Source: Lucifuga dentata
Lineage: Eukaryota > Chordata > Actinopteri > Ophidiiformes > Bythitidae
Direction: 5' to 3'
Length of the DNA stretch: 64,000 nucleotides
Assembly (NCBI GenBank): GCA_014773175.1
Contig: VXCM01003250.1
Span: forward strand, 22,818 to 86,817
Shown here: positions 56,901 through 63,496 of the stretch, in pieces
How positions within the stretch are numbered: the stretch's first letter is position 1
Layout: every line of letters starts with the position of its first letter
Notes under the pieces: generated by a model
The model's database searches: none
What the model saw: the letters and a program-made list of their open reading frames with translations, nothing else
Told to the model about the DNA's origin: nothing
Program-made: the position numbers and the translations under genes

Positions 56901-59900
56901 AAATATAACGGTCATCGTTAATACTGGTATATCGCGACACACCTAATTCATACCTGTACATTGATATTCATGTCACAGCAACTCCAAAACATCTTATGTA
57001 CTTACTGTGTAAACTACAAAAAAAAACTATTGAGCATTAGTATGCGATGTAAAACTCATGCTAAGTTAAAATTACAGCTAAAATATGCAGGTGTGATTTA
57101 AAAAAAAATTATAAGCATTTTACACTAGCGTGCTAAACAGCGGTTTATCTGAACGGTCAGACAGTCGCCGCTCTGACATTTATATTTAGTCTGAGAGGTA
57201 AAACCAAAAAAAAAAGAAAAAAGAAAAAACAGAGGGAAGGTCAGAGTCTCCGGAAGAGACGGATTCATCGCAGGAATGACAGTAATCCCAGGTGGATGTT
57301 CCTGTTGTGTCTGTTCAAATATTAAAAAAAAAAGATTTGCTCAAGTAACATAGTGGAAAAATACTCCATTACTCCATTCAGATATATACTTAAAGAAAAT
57401 AAAATTAAAATGTGCTTAAATATCCAAAGTACAAGTACTCATAGTGATTTCTAGGAATTCTCAGGTTTTCAGATCAAAATCAATCAAATATTTTCGCTTT
57501 TTCTGCATTTTATTCATTATTTTTTTTTACATAAGCTAGTGGAATAAACCCTTTTTGGCCCCAGGAAGTTGTATTATGGGCCCAAACATGCAAAAGCACC
57601 GGTATGTTCCTTTAAACCCCCCCCTCTCTGATTCTCAGCCAGAAAGCTTGGCGCCGTCAGGATGAATTGCATGTTTTTTGAAGTGATAAGCAGCAGAGCA
57701 GCATCAGAGATGCAGCGTCTGCTTTCAGAGCATCATCTCCCAACCTCACGGCCGCTCTCCATCACCTGCAGCAGCTCGCCGCCATTACCGCCACATAAAA
57801 NTCTCCCAACCTCACGGCCGCTCTCCATCACCTGCAGCAGCTCGCCGCCATTACCGCCACATAAAACACGCCTCTTATTGCACTTCCTGCCCGTTTGTTC
57901 TGCAGCGCTGAGGCATCGGTCTCTCGGCAGAAAACAGAGCTAAATGAGGATTTATCTCTGAACAGTCAAAACATTTCTGCAGCAGGAAGAGGAAATAACA
58001 TGGAAACAAAAAAGATGGAGGCAGAAGGAGCCGCTGATAAAGAAACGAGGAGTAAAGTGGTTTTCATAAATCCTGCTGTAGGACAGATCAGTACTGATTA
58101 AAGTGGAGGTCTGAGAAATCATCATACTCCTCCTCCTCGTCCTCCGTGGAAAAATCAAAACCTGCTTCTTCAAAGTCACGCACATCAGGTTTCCAGAAAC
58201 TTTATTAAAGGACCATACCACTCATTTTTCATGTTTGAGTCTAATATATTCAGTTTTCATACATGTTACGTTACTGACAATCATTTCTCAAAGGATAAAA
58301 CCGTATTTCAGTTTTCCTGATATTTTGCTAAATCTCTTAATCTTTCAAAATCAAATATTCAAGTGATACACCCACCTTAAAAATCCATGTTTCTCCTGCT
58401 AATAGTTACACAGCCTTATGAAGTCACGGTCCTTTAAATTTTTCCATAAACGCAGGTCTTCTTTTGGGACTATATTCCCCGGTGGAGGCATACATTCACT
58501 CCACGCTTTTTATTGAGCTTAAACACTAAAATTACATAACTTCTAAAAAAACCTGAATACACGTCTTGTTGGTGATGATGGATTACCTATCCCAAGAACG
58601 TTTACAGTATCAACAAGTTGATTTTAATAGCAGAATGAACTGAAACCAATGGAGGTCTGGAAGGTAGGAAAAACATTTTTAATTCACCGTTCCAGTAGTA
58701 TGCTTTGGGAAATGACTGTCAGTAATGTTACATGTATGATAATTGAATATATTAGGCTCAAACACGAAAAATGGGTGGTATGGTCCTTTAATAATGATTT
58801 GTGCTGAGAATTAGTGATCTTTGAAATCTTTTTATTTATCAGCAGCTGCAGCAGGTTGAGGATGTTTAGGAATCTGATTGAGATTCCTCCAGATATTCCA
58901 GCAGAAAAGCCTTTGACAGGCAGCAGGAAGTGGCTGCTGACAGAGACGGCTGGCTACCGTGCTGCTCAGAACGGTTGCATGTTTGGTTAAAAAGCAGAGG
59001 TTTTGGCGTGTTTGTCCTGCAGACGGTCAGCAGCAGGAGACGAAGCTGAGCGGAGGAGCCAGCAGACACTGCTTCAACAACCTGAAGCCAAACACGCAGT
59101 ACAAGATCAACGTGTTTGCTCAGCTGCAGGACGGAACGGAGGGACCTGCTGTTACCGTCAGCGACAGGACACGTGAGAGCACACACACATGTACACACAC
59201 ACACACACAGTAAAGGCAGACTCCTGCTTGTGTTCTTCTCTATCATTGTGTTTTGATGTAAATTCAACAGCAGCCAATCAGAGGCCGGCGCTGACAGACC
59301 GCTTCGCTCACTTTTACTGCTTTATTTGTTAATTTCTCCTCCATAACAAAATAAAAAGAGATGGTGGAACTTTGATTTACACGTCCTGAACGCCCACCGC
59401 AAAAAGTGTTGTTTTTTCTTTTTTAAGGAATAAAATAAATAATAAATAAAATCAGAAATCCTCTTTTTTTTTTCCCTGAAATTATCATATCCCTGTAAAA
59501 CACAGTTAGAAGTTATTGGTTTCTTTTTTAGATTGTCACGGCGAAGAAGCTGATAAGTTACATATGGATTTATAATCAGATTTGAACGTACACTATAAAA
59601 AGTGACTTTTAAAGGAATTTTTCACAAAGAAATTTCCTGTTTTTCTGTTCTGACAATATTTCTATAAAGAATTCTATAAAGAATGTATTTCTATATACAG
59701 TTAATTTCTTTAAATGTGGTGGCTGTAAAATGAGTGTGTGTGTGTGTGTGTNACCCCAATACCCACAATCCCCACTGCCAAGGAAGGTACAGGAAGATGT
59801 TTTTACGTTTACAGTTTTAATAACTTAGTGACTATTTAACATGGTTTCAAGTGCAAATTTATATTTTTCTGATGCATTTTTGTTAATATTTCTTAGTAAA

Positions 59901-62900
59901 AACTTTTCACCCAATAACATTTGGAGAGAAAATGTGTATTTAAAGGAAGAAGATGTGTATTTGCTGTGATTTTGAGTCGTTTCCTGCTTCGTATTTTGCA
60001 TGATTATTTTCTCCTGAAGTTGAACACAGACTAAGTTTAGCTCATTTAATTATAACATGACACATGATAAATTAAAAGTAAGTTTGATCTGTGCAGAGTG
60101 AAGCTCTGCTCCGCCCACACACTCACACACACACACTCACACACACAGAAATAAGTACAGAGAGAAATCTTAATCACAAGGTAAACAGGTGAGTGTAAGA
60201 AACCTTGTCTGCTTCATCTAAAACATTTGATCACTTATAATTGGCGTTCTGGCTCTGTGTTTAGCACGTCGCCTCACAACAAGGAAGTTGTGGGTTTGAA
60301 TCCCACTGGGTCCTTGTATGTGGAGTTTGCATGTTCTTCCCGTGTGTGTCTGGGTTTCCACCAGGTGCTCCAGTTTCATCCTCCACCTCCAGAAAGAAGC
60401 GGGTCAGAGAACTGGAAACTGTAAATTGCCCGTACATGAGGTTGTTTGTCATACATGTTTTAGCCGTGTGAGAGCCTGGTGGTGCAATGTATTCGTGTTA
60501 CAGATGAAAAAAAAAGAATGAGATGGAGAGAAGCAGTAAAACTCACACAAGAAAAAAAATTGTAAATTTGAGAAGGGGAAAAAAACCCTCAAATCTGCGA
60601 AAAACAAATCGAAAATTTTTGAGAAAAAACTCAAATTTGCAAAAAAAAAAAAAATCACTAATTTGCAACAAAATCTATAAATTTGTGAGAAAAAAAACCT
60701 CAAATTTGCAAAAAAAAAAAAAGTCACTAATTTTCAACAGAATCCATACATTTGTGACTAAAAAAACTAATGCGTTCAATGAAAAGTAGAATTACACAAA
60801 ACATCTTCAGACTCCAGGGTTTAAACACTTTTCCGACTCGCTGCATTTTGTTACTGTGAAAGAGAGAAGTCTTCACTTTTTTGTTTTATTTATTTATTTA
60901 TGTTTAAATTAAGGGTAGAGTTGCAGGTTTGGAATAAACAAAGACTAAACACAGAATCAGTGAGTGTTAAAAGTGATTTTATTAGAGGAGAAAGAAAGCG
61001 ATGGGGGTGTTTGGCTTTTCTCCCTCGGTGACTGATCTGAATTAATGCGCCCCTTCAGCTCCAATCAAAGCTTTAATTTATTTGATTCCAGAGGTAAATA
61101 AAGCCAGAGTTGATTTTATGTGCTCACTGATCAAATGAATGGAAGTAAAGAAAGCATGGACAGGTAAAATAAGGACAAAAAGCAGAGAATGAGAGGAAAA
61201 CATGATTTCTCTTTCTTTCTCTCTCCTTTCAGTCTGTAAAGCAGCTAAAGCCGACCTCGTCTTCCTGGTGGACGGGTCCTGGAGTATCGGTGATGAAAAC
61301 TTCCTGAAAATCATCCGCTTCCTGTACAGCACCACTGGAGCTCTGGACCAGATCGGACCAGACGGCACGCAGGTATGAGAGGCAGGGAGGTCAGGGGTCA
61401 ATACATGATCTGTATACAAACAACATTACTTTAAGAAGAATAGCAACATCCCTTTCTTCAACCGTGTTCACATCCCACAGTGGGTCTTATGCAGAGCCCG
61501 TCTTATGACATCCGGCTTCAATTTAACCAAAACAAGGGAACAAATTTGTAAAATGTGGAGATAATTTAACTAAAATGAGGTAACAAATTTTTAAAATGTG
61601 ACCCAAATTTAACTAAAACGAAGAAACAAATTTTTAAAATGTTGTCATAATTTAACTAAAACGAGGGAACAAATTTTTAAAACATGACCCAAATTTAACT
61701 ATCATGAGGAAACAAATTTGTAAAACGTGGAGATAATTTAACTAAAATGAGGTAACAAATTTTTAAAATGTCACCCAAATTTAACTAAAACGAAGAAACA
61801 AATTTTTTAAATGTCGTCATAATTTAACTAAAACGAGGGAACAAATTTTTAAAACGTGACCCAAATTTAACTAACATGAGGAAACAAATTTGTAAAACGT
61901 GGAGATAATTTAACTAAAATGAGGTAACAAATTTTTAAAATGTCACCCAAATTTAACTAAAACGAAGTAACAAATTTTTAAAACGTCATCATAATTTAAC
62001 TAAAATGAGGGAACAAATTTTTAAAACGTGACCCAAATTTAACTATCATGAGGAAACAAATTTGTATACATAATTTAACTAAAATGAGGGGAACGAATTT
62101 TTAAAACGTGACCTAAATTTAACTAAAACGAAGAAACAAATTTGTAAAACGTTGTCATAATTTAACTAAAATGAGGGAACAAATTTTTAAAACGTGACCA
62201 TAATTTAACGAAAATGAGGAAACAAATTTGAAAACGTGGACATAATTTAACTAAAACGAAGAAACAATTTTGTAAAACGTTGTCATAATTTAACTAAAAT
62301 GAGGGAACAAATTTTTAAAACGTGACCATAATTTAACGAAAATGAGGAAACAAATTTGAAAACGTGGACATAATTTAACTAAAACGAAGAAACAATTTTG
62401 TAAAACGTTGTCATAATTTAACTAAAATGAGGGAACAAATTTTTAAAACGTGACCATAATTTAACGAAAATGAGGAAACAAATTTGAAAACGTGGACATA
62501 ATTTAACTAAAACGAAGAAACAATTTTGTAAAACGTTGTCATAATTTAACTAAAATGAGGGAACAAATTTTTAAAACGTGACCATAATTTAACTAAAATG
62601 AGGAAACAGATTTGAAAACGTGGACATAATTTAACTAAAACGAAGAAACAAATTTGTAAAACATGACCCAAATTTAACTAACACAAGGGAACAAATTTGT
62701 AAAACATGACACAGATTTACCTAAAATGAAGGAACAAATTCATAAACCGTAACCACAATTTAACTAAAATGAGGGAACGCATTTCTAAAATTTGGCCCAA
62801 ATTTACCTAAAATGAGGGAACACATTAGCTAACGTGGTTAATATTCCCGTGATGTCGTGTCTCAGGTGGCCATCGCTCAGTTCAGTGATGACACTCGGAC

Positions 62901-63463
62901 AGAGTTTAAGCTGAACTCCTACAGCAACAAGGAGCGGCTGCTGGATGCCATCAACAGGATCTCATACAAAGGAGGAAACACCAAGACAGGCCAGTATCCC
63001 AAAAACACAAATCATTCCGTTTTTTTAATGACGCGAAAGTTTGTTCATCACATGAATCCGTCAGGCCAGAATTTCTGTTGCTATGATCTTTATGTAGGAA
63101 TAATGAAACTGAAGAGAACGCGTGGGCCTGCAGCGAAGAAAAGGAGGGAAAAAAAAAAGAAAGAGAATAAAGGAGTCAATCTAATCCGTTCTTCTTGGAG
63201 TGGATTAGATCTTTGATTGACAGGTATCTTCGTCCTATCAGGTCGGGCGATCCAGCACGTGAAGGAGAACATCTTCACGGTGGAGGGCGGAGTCAGAAGG
63301 GGAATCCCCAACGTCCTGGTGGTCCTGACTGACGGCCGATCCCAGGACGACGTCAACAAGGTTTCCAAGGAGATGCAGATGGAAGGTGAGAAACAAGCTT
63401 TACGTCGTGATCGAGGATTTAAAAAAACAAAATACGCATCTTTACCTTCTGTAGTGTGTTTAA

Positions 63464-63496
<33 letters not shown>

